DNA of 64,000 nt from Pseudomonas cichorii (GTDB lineage Bacteria; Pseudomonadota; Gammaproteobacteria; Pseudomonadales; Pseudomonadaceae). Shown one piece after another: positions 44,473 to 53,746 of the stretch. Location of the stretch: positions 186,001 to 250,000 of the forward strand of contig NZ_BLVZ01000008.1 in NCBI RefSeq assembly GCF_015471405.1, read 5' to 3'. How positions within the stretch are numbered: the first letter of the stretch is position 1; each line of letters begins with the position of its first letter. A program made the position numbers and the translations under genes. The notes below the pieces were generated by a model. It did no database searches. It saw nothing but the letters and a program-made list of their open reading frames with translations, and was not told the origin of the DNA.

Positions 44473-45930
44473 CTACAACCCGCCCACATGAAACGCCTTC
44501 ACTTCCAGATATTCGTCCAGCCCGTAGCTGGAGCCTTCGCGGCCCAGGCCTGACTGTTTGATCCCGCCGAAAGGCGCGACCTCCATGGAAATGATCCCGG
44601 TATTGAGCCCGACCATGCCGAACTCCAGCGCCTCACCGAAACGCCATGAGCGGCGCAGGTCCTGGGTGAAGTAATAAGCACCCAGCCCATACGGCGTGGC
44701 GTTGGCCAGGGCCAGCGCCTCGGCTTCGTCGGTAAAGCGCATCAGCGGGGCAACCGGGCCGAAGGTTTCTTCGTTCGCCAGCAGCATTCCGGCATGGGTA
44801 TCGCCCAGCACGGTCGGTTGCACGAACTGGTTATCGCCATCCGGAAGACCACCGTACAGCAGCTTCGCGCCCTGGCTCAGGGCATCGTCGATATGTCGGG
44901 CAACCTTGTTCACTGCCGCCGTGTTGATCAGCGGCCCAATGGTGACACCCTCCTCCAGTCCGTTACCGACCTTGAGCTTGGCGACTTCTTCCACCAGCCG
45001 TTGGGCAAAGCGGTCATAGATACCGTTCTGCACCAGAATGCGGTTGGCGCAGACGCAGGTCTGCCCGGCATTACGGAATTTGCTGAGCATGATGCCCGCC
45101 ACAGCCTGCTCCAGATCGGCATCGTCGAACACGATAAACGGCGCATTGCCGCCCAGTTCCAGGCTCAGGCGCTTGATGTGCTCGGCGCTCTGGCGCATCA
45201 GCAGACGACCCACAGGCGTCGAGCCGGTAAAGGAAATCTTGCGCACTGCCGGGTTGCCGGTCAGTTCTTCGCCAATGCCGGTGGGTAACCCGGTAATGAC
45301 GTTGAACACGCCTGCGGGAATCCCCACGCGCTCGGCCAACACCGCCAGCGCTAAAGCAGACAACGGCGTCAGGTCCGACGGTTTGACGATAATCGGACAA
45401 CCCGCTGCCAATGCCGGGGCGCATTTGCGGGTGATCATTGCGTTGGGGAAGTTCCAGGGCGTGATCGCAGCGCAGACACCCACGGGTTGCTTGAGGGTCA
45501 TCAAGCGACGGTCGGCACTGGGCGTGGGGATGGTTTCGCCATAAGAGCGGCGCGCCTCTTCAGCGAACCATTTGACGAAACTGGCGCCATAGCGGATTTC
45601 ACCACGGGACTCGTTGAGCGGCTTGCCCTGCTCAAGGGTCATGATCAGCGCCAGGTCCTCAAGGTTGTCGAGCATGGCCTGACACCAGCGCTCCAGCAAC
45701 ACGGCACGCTCGGCGGCAGGACGTGCCCGCCAGGCTGGCCAGGCACGCTCGGCAGCTTCGATGGCGCGCCGTGTCTCGGCACCGTTCAGGGCCGGCACCA
45801 GCGCCAGACTTTCGCCCGTCGCCGGGTCTGTCACAGTCAAGGTTGCGCCGTCATCGGCGGCAATCCACTGCCCATCGACGTAAGCGCGTTCTACCAGCAG
45901 GCTGGGGTCTTTCAACTGATTCTTGAGCAT
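44473..45930 (-). CDS. Second succinate-semialdehyde dehydrogenase-like enzyme
   Basis: 485 residues of the GabD/DavD class. The catalytic cysteine is in GQTCVCANR, the base in LELGGNAPF and the cofactor loop in FTGSTPVGR, as in GabD at 24.5 kb. Differences are spread over the whole length, so it is an old paralogue. It follows the M20 deacylase of the opine-type operon by 114 bp and may take the semialdehyde made there. Glutarate semialdehyde is an alternative substrate (the DavD role). Confidence 0.88.
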   Translation of the reverse strand: MLKNQLKDPSLLVERAYVDGQWIAADDGATLTVTDPATGESLALVPALNGAETRRAIEAAERAWPAWRARPAAERAVLLERWCQAMLDNLEDLALIMTLEQGKPLNESRGEIRYGASFVKWFAEEARRSYGETIPTPSADRRLMTLKQPVGVCAAITPWNFPNAMITRKCAPALAAGCPIIVKPSDLTPLSALALAVLAERVGIPAGVFNVITGLPTGIGEELTGNPAVRKISFTGSTPVGRLLMRQSAEHIKRLSLELGGNAPFIVFDDADLEQAVAGIMLSKFRNAGQTCVCANRILVQNGIYDRFAQRLVEEVAKLKVGNGLEEGVTIGPLINTAAVNKVARHIDDALSQGAKLLYGGLPDGDNQFVQPTVLGDTHAGMLLANEETFGPVAPLMRFTDEAEALALANATPYGLGAYYFTQDLRRSWRFGEALEFGMVGLNTGIISMEVAPFGGIKQSGLGREGSSYGLDEYLEVKAFHVGGL

Positions 45931-46044
45931 GATCGAGTCCTGTTCCGGGATGACTGCCAGTCTAAGCAGCCGCCACAGTCCAGGATGCTGAAAGCGGCGA
46001 ACCAGCAGCGTCGGATGCTGAAATTCGCCCTCTCACGGCAGCCT

Positions 46045-47202
46045 CTACTGCTTCAACGAGCCCAACAGGTTCTGCAAAAAGCGCTCGCCTGCCGTCATCT
46101 GGCTTACATCGATAAACTCGTCGGGCTTGTGCGCCTGCTCGATGGAACCCGGCCCACACACCACCACCGGTACATTGAGTCGCCCCGCGAACAAACCACC
46201 TTCAGTGCCATACGAAACCTTGATGTGCTGCGTGCCCGGCTCGGCGAAGGCATGCAACAGGCGCACGGCCTCAACGCTTGGGTGCGTCTCCAGCGCCGGG
46301 TATTCGTTCATGATTTCAATCTCGATGTCCGCCACGCCGGACAACTGCTTGGCCTCGCGCACCAGCACTTCGGCCTGCTCACGCAACTGCGCCAGCAACA
46401 GATCCGGGTCATCACCCGGCAAATTGCGGTACTCGAACTCAAGCGTGCAGAGGTTCGGCACGATATTCAGCGCCTTGCCGCCGTCGATACGGCCGATATG
46501 CACGGTGCTGTAAGGAATGTCATAGCCGTCGTCCCGCGAGCCCTGCTGTTCGATCAGCGCCTGACTCTTGCGCAGCTCGGCAATGAAATCACTGGCCAGA
46601 TGAATCGCATTGACCGCGCGCGGTGCCAGCGAGGAATGCGCTTCCTGGCCACGACAAAAGGTCCGGTAGGAGCTTTTGCCTTTATGGCCGATGGCGAACT
46701 GCATCATGGTCGGCTCACCCACCACACACAGAAAGGGCCGCAGCGGCGCCAGATGCAAGACATCCAGTAAACGCCGCACGCCGACACAGCCAATTTCTTC
46801 ATCGTGGGACAAAGCCAGTTGCAGCGGTCGAGTCAACGTCATGTCCGCCGCATCGAGCATGGCGTCGATGGCCAGGGCAATGAAGCCCTTCATGTCGCAG
46901 GTCCCACGGCCATAAATCCGCCCGTCACGTACCGTCGCCTCAAACGGCGGCACGGTCCAGGCCTGCCCGGCGGCGGGCACTACGTCGGTATGGCCAGACA
47001 GCAACACACCCGGCTGGTCACGCGGACCGGTGCTGGCAAACAGGTTGGCTTTCTTGCCCGTCTCGTCCTTGACGATCAATGACTCGATGCCTTTGCTCGC
47101 CAGCAGGTCGCGAACGTATTCGATCAGGGCCATGTTCGGCTCCGACGACACCGTATCGAAGGCAATCAGTCGCTTGAGGATTTCCAGTGCGCGGGGCGTC
47201 AT
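46045..47202 (-). CDS. M20-family deacylase (ArgE-like)
   Basis: 385 residues. Zinc ligands are recognisable: LLSGHTDVVP (histidine and catalytic aspartate), GRGTCDMKG (bridging aspartate), LALSHDEEIGC (catalytic base glutamate), VVGEP (ligand) and a late histidine in IEQAHKPDE. Members remove acyl groups from N-acyl amino acids or ornithine. Its start overlaps the FAD subunit gene by four bp (ATGA), so it belongs to the same operon. Arginine synthesis is less likely here than deacylation of an imported compound. Confidence 0.87.
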   Translation of the reverse strand: MTPRALEILKRLIAFDTVSSEPNMALIEYVRDLLASKGIESLIVKDETGKKANLFASTGPRDQPGVLLSGHTDVVPAAGQAWTVPPFEATVRDGRIYGRGTCDMKGFIALAIDAMLDAADMTLTRPLQLALSHDEEIGCVGVRRLLDVLHLAPLRPFLCVVGEPTMMQFAIGHKGKSSYRTFCRGQEAHSSLAPRAVNAIHLASDFIAELRKSQALIEQQGSRDDGYDIPYSTVHIGRIDGGKALNIVPNLCTLEFEYRNLPGDDPDLLLAQLREQAEVLVREAKQLSGVADIEIEIMNEYPALETHPSVEAVRLLHAFAEPGTQHIKVSYGTEGGLFAGRLNVPVVVCGPGSIEQAHKPDEFIDVSQMTAGERFLQNLLGSLKQ

Positions 47203-48353
47203 GAGGCTTTACTCGCTTGCTCGTTCACCATGGCAAAACGGCGAATGTCGAAGGGGCTGATAGAGGTGGAGGTACTGCCAGTGCTGATCAATTCAGCCAT
47301 CACGTCACCCACGCCCGGACCGAGCTGGAAGCCGTGACCGCAGAAGCCGAAAGCATAGAACAACCCGTCCACCGCGCCGCTGCGGCCCATGACCGGCAAC
47401 GAATCCGGCGTATAGCCTTCGATGCCGCTCCACACCCGAATGATGTTCAGGTTGCCCACGCCCGGCAGCAACCGGCGCATCTGCTGCACCTGATTGATGA
47501 TGCTGCGCGGCTCGACATAGGCCTTTCGGTTGATCATGTCCGGTTTGCTGCGAAAGCCACCGCCGATGATGATGTTGCCCCGCGGGATCTGCCGGAAATA
47601 GATCACTTCGTGGGCAATCTTCGTGTACACGCCAATCACTGTCGGCAGGGCGTAAGGCACAGGTTCGGTCACAGCCATTTGCGGGCCGTGGGTGTCCAGC
47701 GGGACTGGCTCACCGAACTGTTCGGACAGCTTCTGGCCCCAGGCGCCAGCAGTAATCAGCAGGTTGTCGGCGGTAAAGACCCGGCCATCGGTGGTGGTGA
47801 CTTCAAACTCGCTCCCGACCTTTTGCACATGGGCGACCTCAGTCCGCTCCTCGATGCGCGCGCCAGCCCGAATCGCTGCACGGGCAAAGGCCGGCGCAGC
47901 CAGACGCGGGTTGGCGTGACCGTCGTGGGGCGCGTAGGAACCGCCTTTCACGTCAGGCCCCAGGAACGGGAAGCGCTCATGCAACTCCTTGCCGCTGTAG
48001 ATCTGCAGATCCAGCTCGCGGGCTTCGGGCGCGGCGGCATAGGCTTCCAGCTCCGGGATCTCGTCTTCGCGGTAGCAGACACGCATGTGCCCCGAGGGAA
48101 TGAACTCCAGGTCGTCATCGATCAGTTCCGGCAAGCGCTTCCACAATGCCCAGGAGCGGTTGGACAACTCCAACTGGCCGAGGAAACGACCCTGACGGCG
48201 GACATTGCCAAAGTTAACGCCACTGGCGTACTGGCCGATCATGTCGCGCTCCAGCAAGGTCACCGACTGGCCGCGCTGGCGCAGGAAAAAGGCCGAAGCC
48301 GAGCCCATGATTCCACCGCCAATAATCAGCACATCGACTTTCGGCTGCTTCAT
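47199..48353 (-). CDS. Flavin oxidase subunit (HcnC/opine oxidase beta-like)
   Basis: 384 residues of the DAO/glycine-sarcosine oxidase family. The FAD dinucleotide motif is VLIIGGGIMGSASAFFLR (about 8-25) and the C-terminal flavin contact GFCGHGFQLGPGVG. In the trimeric enzymes this subunit holds FAD and oxidises the amine substrate. Both ends overlap neighbours by four bp. HcnC is longer, about 420 residues, and P. syringae is not known for cyanide production, so an opine or imino-acid substrate is preferred. Confidence 0.85.
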   Translation of the reverse strand: MKQPKVDVLIIGGGIMGSASAFFLRQRGQSVTLLERDMIGQYASGVNFGNVRRQGRFLGQLELSNRSWALWKRLPELIDDDLEFIPSGHMRVCYREDEIPELEAYAAAPEARELDLQIYSGKELHERFPFLGPDVKGGSYAPHDGHANPRLAAPAFARAAIRAGARIEERTEVAHVQKVGSEFEVTTTDGRVFTADNLLITAGAWGQKLSEQFGEPVPLDTHGPQMAVTEPVPYALPTVIGVYTKIAHEVIYFRQIPRGNIIIGGGFRSKPDMINRKAYVEPRSIINQVQQMRRLLPGVGNLNIIRVWSGIEGYTPDSLPVMGRSGAVDGLFYAFGFCGHGFQLGPGVGDVMAELISTGSTSTSISPFDIRRFAMVNEQASKAS

Positions 48354-49756
48354 GACACCACCTCATCTGTGAGCATGGACAAGGGTTTGACCGGAGCCTG
48401 CCCACGCTGACGCCCCACCTGTTCGACCGGCACGCCCGCAGCGGCGGCGATCACTTCAGCGCCCGCCTGGGAGCAGTAACGCCCTTGGCAGCGCCCCATG
48501 CCGACCCGGCTGAACGCCTTGGCGCGGTTGACCTCGCAGGCGCCTTTCTGGCGAACGACACCCCGCAACTCACCAGCACTGATCATCTCGCAGCGGCAGA
48601 CAATCGCATCATCGGGCAATGCCTGAGCCTGGGCCGCTGGCCACGGAAAGGCCTCGGCCAGACCGACACGAAAGCGATCCATGACTTCAAGGTCCTTGCG
48701 CACCCCGGCCTGAAGCGCCTGGTCCACGGGAAGGTCCAGGTCCTGCAACAGAGCCAGCGCCGCAAGGCGTCCAGCCTGCTCGGCAGCGTCGGCACCGCGA
48801 ATCTTCGCGCCATCGCCTGCGGCGTAGACGCCTTTGACCGAGGTCCGGCCTTCTTCATCGACGGCCAGCAGCCATTGCCCGGAAGCCTCATCGAAGCGCA
48901 ACTGGCAACCCGCCAGATCGGCCAGCTGGGTTTCAGGCCGCAAGTGGTAACCCAGCGCCAACGCATCGCACTCGACGCTCAAGGACGTGCCATTCGCCAA
49001 CCGCACTTGCACACCGCTGACGCCCTCTTGAGCGTCGCCCAGTATCTGTTCCGGCTGAACACCCATGTGTACCGGCACCTTGGCGCGGTAAAGCTGAGCC
49101 AGCAGTTTCATGCCGTTGAACAGCAAACCCGGACGCGCCATCAGTTTGGGCAGTGCGCCGATGCGCTTGCTGAAAGGAGAAGTGTCGAGCACCGCCGCCA
49201 CCTCGGCACCGGCCTTCACGTACTGGCTGGCGACCAGATACAGCAACGGGCCGCTGCCCATGAACACAACCCGGCTGCCAATGGATACCGACTGCGCCTT
49301 GAGGGCAATCTGCGCGCCGCCCAGGCTGTAAGTCCCTGCCAGTTGCCAGCCCTTGATCGGCATCAGGCGGTCGGTGGCGCCGGTACACAAGATCAGTGCA
49401 TCGAAATCCTGAACGGTATGCAGGCCCTGGCTGACACAGCACAACTGGCCGGGCGTCAGGTTCCAGCCCAGCGTGTCGGGGCGATAGTCAATCTGCGAAC
49501 GCAGGCGGTCGAAGCTTTCATGCAGCGCACGGGCCTTTGGCGCTTCGGTGCCATACAGTGCCGAATAGTCGCGCTTGAAACCTTCGGGCTGACGCCGATA
49601 GATCTGCCCGCCATCACGGCGGTTTTCATCGATCAGAACCGGCTTGAGGCCCGCCGCCAGCAGCGTCTCGGCGCAGCGGGTTCCGGCAGGCCCGGCACCG
49701 ATGATGACGACCCTGGCAGCCTTGGGATCTGCAACGCCTAACCGTGAAGTGGCCAT
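48350..49756 (-). CDS. FAD/NAD-type subunit with BFD-like iron-sulfur domain (HcnB/opine oxidase alpha-like)
   Basis: 468 residues. It has an N-terminal FAD motif (VIIGAGPAGTRCAETL), a central NAD-type Rossmann motif (RVVFMGSGPLLYLVA) and a C-terminal BFD-like [2Fe-2S] domain. The cysteines of that domain are in VCRCEM and MGRCQGRYCSQ (about 385-440). This is the architecture of HcnB, OoxA and the alpha subunit of D-hydroxyproline dehydrogenase. It passes electrons from the amine-oxidising subunit. It overlaps the small ferredoxin-like gene by 19 bp. Confidence 0.86.
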   Translation of the reverse strand: MATSRLGVADPKAARVVIIGAGPAGTRCAETLLAAGLKPVLIDENRRDGGQIYRRQPEGFKRDYSALYGTEAPKARALHESFDRLRSQIDYRPDTLGWNLTPGQLCCVSQGLHTVQDFDALILCTGATDRLMPIKGWQLAGTYSLGGAQIALKAQSVSIGSRVVFMGSGPLLYLVASQYVKAGAEVAAVLDTSPFSKRIGALPKLMARPGLLFNGMKLLAQLYRAKVPVHMGVQPEQILGDAQEGVSGVQVRLANGTSLSVECDALALGYHLRPETQLADLAGCQLRFDEASGQWLLAVDEEGRTSVKGVYAAGDGAKIRGADAAEQAGRLAALALLQDLDLPVDQALQAGVRKDLEVMDRFRVGLAEAFPWPAAQAQALPDDAIVCRCEMISAGELRGVVRQKGACEVNRAKAFSRVGMGRCQGRYCSQAGAEVIAAAAGVPVEQVGRQRGQAPVKPLSMLTDEVVS

Positions 49757-50046
49757 GTCGCCTCCGGTTGTGTAGTGACGATATCAAGCCCCTCGCGGAC
49801 TTCATTGGAGCAGGCGCGCAGGCGTTCGCCGCTGCGGGTCCATACCCAGCAATCCTGGCAGGCGCCCATCAGGCAGAAACCGGCACGACGCCCCGAGTCG
49901 AATTCGGACTGGCGTAATGCCGCGCCCTTGGTCAGCAAGGCGACCATCAGGGTGTCGCCCTGCAAGGCTTCGACGGGCAAGCCATCGACTTTCAGGCTGA
50001 CAGTGGGCCGATCACGCTCGCCCAACCTTACGAAACGCCCTTTCAT
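49738..50046 (-). CDS. Small [2Fe-2S] subunit (HcnA-like)
   Basis: 102 residues with the plant-type ferredoxin cysteine pattern, GFCLMGACQDCW followed by RACSN (about 58-84). Length and gene order (small, FAD/NAD, FAD subunit) equal hcnA-hcnB-hcnC and the heterotrimeric opine oxidases. It is coupled to the ABC ATPase gene by a four-bp overlap. It should carry electrons between the flavins and a quinone or respiratory acceptor. Confidence 0.85.
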   Translation of the reverse strand: MKGRFVRLGERDRPTVSLKVDGLPVEALQGDTLMVALLTKGAALRQSEFDSGRRAGFCLMGACQDCWVWTRSGERLRACSNEVREGLDIVTTQPEATWPLHG

Positions 50047-51884
50047 GCATAGGCTCCCACGGTCACGTTATTCAGGTTCTCTTGTGCGCCCTGCAATTCA
50101 GCGCTGTCACGATGACAAAGGATTTCGCTGCCACCACCAATCTGGCGGCGAGCGGGTGCAGTCTTGTTGCACAGCCCCTCGACACGGACCGGGCAACGAT
50201 TGAGGAAAGTGCAAAGCTCCGGATTATTGGCCGGGGCACTGATCGACGGCAGCTTGCCACAAGTGGAAGAACACTCTTCCAGCCAGCCTTGGCGCAGTTC
50301 TGGTACCGAACTCACCAGCAAGTCCGTGTAAGGATGGAAAGGCGCCTTGCTGAAGGACTCGCAACTGCCCTCCTCGACCTTGTGGCCGCTGTACATCACC
50401 ACGATGTCATCGCACAGGGCGCGGACGGTGGATATGTCATGGCTGATGAACAGATAGGAAACCCCAAGCTCGCGTCGCAGATCACCCAGGAGTTCAAGAA
50501 TGGCTGCGCCGACCACAGTATCCAGCGCCGAGGTCACTTCATCGCAGAGGATCAGGTCCGGCTTGGCCGCCAGAGCGCGGGCCAGGTTGATTCGTTGCTT
50601 CTGCCCGCCGGACAGTTCGTTGGGACGGCGCTCGGCCAGCTCACGGGGCAAGCGCACCAGATCCATCAATTCGTCGATGCGTTGACGCAAAGCCTGCCCC
50701 TTGAGGCCGAAGTACATCTTCAGCGGTCGGGCCAGAATCGTGCTCACGCTATGCATCGGATTAAGTGCGGTATCGGCGTTCTGGAACACCATCTGAATGC
50801 GTCGAAACTGGTCTTCCGTGCGCCCGGCCAGGGTGCCGGACAATTCAGCGCCATCGAACACCAGGCTGCCGCGAGCCGGGTCCAGCAAACCGGCAACCAC
50901 ACGCGCCAGGGTCGACTTGCCCGAACCGGACTCACCGATCACGCCGATGGCCTGGCCACGACGCACGGTCAGGTCGATGTCTTCGAGCACGCGGATCATC
51001 GGCATGCCTTGCAGGTTCTTCTTGCCGTAGCCGGCGGTCATGCCCTTGATGGTCAGCAGCACGCTGTCCTTGGCCACCTCACTGGCCGGGCTCAAGGTAG
51101 CGTCTGGCCGGGCGGCGGCCAACAGGCTGCGGGTATAGGCTTCTCCCGGGCCTTTGAGCAACGCCGTGGTGCTGCTTTTTTCGATGATCTGCCCGCCGTT
51201 GAGCACCACGATCTGATCCGCCATCTGCGCCACAACCGCCAGATCATGGGAGACATAGACCGCCGTCGCGCCACGCTCGCGCACCACCCGCTTGAAAGCC
51301 CGTAGCACGTCGATCTGGGTGGTGACGTCCAGCGCCGTAGTGGGCTCGTCGAGAATCACCAGCAAAGGGTCGCTGATCAGCGCCATGGCCGCCATGACCC
51401 GCTGCAACTGGCCGCCCGACACCTGATGCGGATAGCGTTCACCGATCTGCTCCGGGTCAGGCAGTGCCAGATCCCGGAACAGCTCGATAGCCTTGGCTTC
51501 CAGCGCCGCCTGGGTGCCGAGGCCATGAATCAACGCGCCCTCGATCACCTGATCGATCAGTTTCCTGGCCGGGTTGAAAGCGGCGGCAGCACTTTGCGCA
51601 ATGTAGGAAACACGGTTGCCACGTAAACCCTGCAACTGTTTTTCCGGGAGGCTGAGCATGTCGTGCTCGCCGACCTGCACCACGCCGCTGGCCAGACGAC
51701 AACCACGTCGCGCATAACCCAGCAGCGCCAGAGCGATGGTGGTCTTGCCGGAACCGGACTCACCGATCAGCGCCAGCACTTCGCCTTTTTCCAACGCGAA
51801 ACTCACGCCTTTGACGATCTCGATTTCGCCCTGCTCGCCACTGGCAACGACCCGCAGGTCTTGGACACTTATCAATTCACTCAT
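50043..51884 (-). CDS. Double-domain peptide/opine-type ABC ATPase
   Basis: 613 residues: two ATPase domains fused head to tail. The first has Walker A GESGSGKTT and signature VSGGQLQRVMAAMAL. The second has Walker A GESGSGKST and signature LSGGQKQRINLARAL. This equals a DppD-DppF fusion as seen in GsiA. A cysteine-bearing tail (CTFLNRCPVRVEGLCN, near 575-590) is the Fe-S-like motif typical of oligopeptide ATPases. It energises the two permeases encoded upstream, one bp from the DppC-like stop. Confidence 0.92.
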   Translation of the reverse strand: MSELISVQDLRVVASGEQGEIEIVKGVSFALEKGEVLALIGESGSGKTTIALALLGYARRGCRLASGVVQVGEHDMLSLPEKQLQGLRGNRVSYIAQSAAAAFNPARKLIDQVIEGALIHGLGTQAALEAKAIELFRDLALPDPEQIGERYPHQVSGGQLQRVMAAMALISDPLLVILDEPTTALDVTTQIDVLRAFKRVVRERGATAVYVSHDLAVVAQMADQIVVLNGGQIIEKSSTTALLKGPGEAYTRSLLAAARPDATLSPASEVAKDSVLLTIKGMTAGYGKKNLQGMPMIRVLEDIDLTVRRGQAIGVIGESGSGKSTLARVVAGLLDPARGSLVFDGAELSGTLAGRTEDQFRRIQMVFQNADTALNPMHSVSTILARPLKMYFGLKGQALRQRIDELMDLVRLPRELAERRPNELSGGQKQRINLARALAAKPDLILCDEVTSALDTVVGAAILELLGDLRRELGVSYLFISHDISTVRALCDDIVVMYSGHKVEEGSCESFSKAPFHPYTDLLVSSVPELRQGWLEECSSTCGKLPSISAPANNPELCTFLNRCPVRVEGLCNKTAPARRQIGGGSEILCHRDSAELQGAQENLNNVTVGAYA

Positions 51885-51885
51885 C

Positions 51886-52761
51886 TCATCGACCTCCTGC
51901 GCGGCGACTGCGACTCGATGAAAGCCGGTCGATAAACAGGTTGACTCCGATAGTCAGCGTGCCGATGGCCAATGCCGGAATCACGATGGCGGGAGCACCC
52001 TGATTGAGCCCGCCAATGTTCTCGCGCACCAGCGAGCCCAGGTCGGCGTCCGGTGGCTGAACGCCCAGCCCCAGAAAGCTCATGCCGCTGAGCAACAGCA
52101 CGATGAAACCGAAGCGCAGGCCCAGATCGGTCATCACCGGGTTGAGCATGTTGGGCAGGATTTCCTGGCAGGCAATGTAGATGCGCCCTTCGCCACGGGT
52201 ACGGGCTACCTGCACGTATTCCAGCGCCTCAATGTTCACCGCCAGACTGCGTGCAATCCGAAAAGCACCCGGCATGAAACTCAGCACCGCCGTGCAGATC
52301 AGCAGCGTGATGGACGAACCAAAGGCCGACACCATGATCAGCGCGAGCATCTTGCTGGGGATCGAGATCAAAGCATCCATCAGACGGCTGATCACTTCAT
52401 CCAGCCATTTGGGCGCTACCACCGAAAGCAGGGCACAGAGCGTTCCGATACCACTGGCCAGGACCGCGGCGACCAGCGCCAGACCGATGGTGAAACGCGC
52501 GCCCACCAGCACCCGACTGAGCATGTCACGGCCCAGATAATCGGTGCCGAACAGATGCGTGGCGCTGATGGCGTCGAACACGTTGTCGGAAACCACTTCG
52601 CCTACTGAGTACGGCGCCAGCCATGGGCCAAACGCCGCGACCAGCAACCAGATGAAACACATCGCCGCGCCGATCAGACCAAGCCACGAAGGCCCATGGG
52701 AAATTTTGCCAAGCGCCAGGTCTGGCGCGGCTGGCGTCGATTTCACAATGATATTGTTCAT
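51886..52761 (-). CDS. DppC-like permease
   Basis: 291 residues from the ATG at 52761, whose ATGA overlaps the stop of the upstream permease gene; a longer frame opens at 52797. About six membrane segments and the coupling loop (EALEYVQVARTRGEGRIYIA). The N-terminal cytoplasmic tail of about 35 residues is usual for DppC. Pairs with the DppB-like protein to form the channel. Confidence 0.91.
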   Translation of the reverse strand: MNNIIVKSTPAAPDLALGKISHGPSWLGLIGAAMCFIWLLVAAFGPWLAPYSVGEVVSDNVFDAISATHLFGTDYLGRDMLSRVLVGARFTIGLALVAAVLASGIGTLCALLSVVAPKWLDEVISRLMDALISIPSKMLALIMVSAFGSSITLLICTAVLSFMPGAFRIARSLAVNIEALEYVQVARTRGEGRIYIACQEILPNMLNPVMTDLGLRFGFIVLLLSGMSFLGLGVQPPDADLGSLVRENIGGLNQGAPAIVIPALAIGTLTIGVNLFIDRLSSSRSRRAGGR

Positions 52762-53714
52762 TGGGTTCTCAGCCTCGGATTGGAAAGGATTGCACACAGG
52801 TCGGCCAGCAACACCAACCCCAGATAAGCCGAGCAGAACAGCATGGTGCAGGCCTGCACCAACGCCATGTCCCGGTTGGTCACGGCATCGACCATCAGGC
52901 TGGCGATGCCGGGATAGTTGAAGATGGTCTCGACGATCACCACGCCGCCCAGCAGGTAAGACAGGCTCAACGCAACGGCGTTGGCAATCGGCCCGATGGC
53001 ATTGGGCAAGGCATGTTGCAGCACGATGCGCGTCGGGCTAACGCCCTTGAGCCGAGCCATTTCCACATACGGGCTGTCGAGCTGGTCGATAACGGCAGCG
53101 CGGGTCATGCGTGCCATCTGGGCGACAATGACGCAGCACAGGGTCATCACCGGCAATGCATAGGTGCGGATGAATTGCAGCGGCGAGCTGACATCGCTGG
53201 CATAGGACAACGCAGACAGCCAGCCCAGGTTCACGGCAAAGATCAACACCGCAAGAGTCGCCACCAGAAACTCGGGCACGGCCACCAGAGCCAGGGTGAT
53301 GAAACTCAGCGCGCTGTCCAGGCGACCGCCACGGCCCATTGCCGAGCCGATGCCCAGCGTCAGAGCAACCGGCACCGATACCAGCGCCGTGGTGGCCGCC
53401 AGCATCAGGGTGTTGGGGAAGCGTCCGGCAATCAGCTCGGTCACTGGCATGGCGTTGGACACCGATTCGCCCATATTCCCGCCCAGCAGGTTCATCAACC
53501 ATTGCAGGTAACGCACCACACCTGGCTGATCCAGACCCAGCTTGATGCGCAGGGCCGCAACCTGTTCAGGGGTCGCGAACTGCCCGAGAGCGGCTTGCGC
53601 CGCATCGCCGGGCAACACTGCCGTAATGGCGAATACCACCACGGAAACAATCAACAAGGTCACGATCGCAGCGCCCAGGCGCTGGACGATCAGCCAGAAT
53701 GTGTTGCTATTCAT
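52758..53714 (-). CDS. DppB-like permease
   Basis: 318 residues with six membrane segments. It opens with the first-helix and periplasmic-lip motif of DppB (LLIVSVVVFAITAVLPGDAA, then ALRIKLGLDQP). The coupling loop is near SPYVEMARLKGVSPTRIVLQ. It starts 32 bp after the binding protein. The importer class covers peptides, nickel, opines and some sugars; the operon context favours an opine or modified amino acid. Confidence 0.92.
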   Translation of the reverse strand: MNSNTFWLIVQRLGAAIVTLLIVSVVVFAITAVLPGDAAQAALGQFATPEQVAALRIKLGLDQPGVVRYLQWLMNLLGGNMGESVSNAMPVTELIAGRFPNTLMLAATTALVSVPVALTLGIGSAMGRGGRLDSALSFITLALVAVPEFLVATLAVLIFAVNLGWLSALSYASDVSSPLQFIRTYALPVMTLCCVIVAQMARMTRAAVIDQLDSPYVEMARLKGVSPTRIVLQHALPNAIGPIANAVALSLSYLLGGVVIVETIFNYPGIASLMVDAVTNRDMALVQACTMLFCSAYLGLVLLADLCAILSNPRLRTQ

Positions 53715-53746
53715 CTGCCTGCTCCCGCATCAGTCCACAACCGTTG

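Noticed and set aside
47199..50046. Three-subunit oxidase as hydrogen cyanide synthase HcnABC
   Set aside because: Gene order matches, but the operon includes a solute importer and a deacylase, and the C subunit is shorter than HcnC. Opine- or imino-acid-type oxidase fits better; phylogeny would decide.
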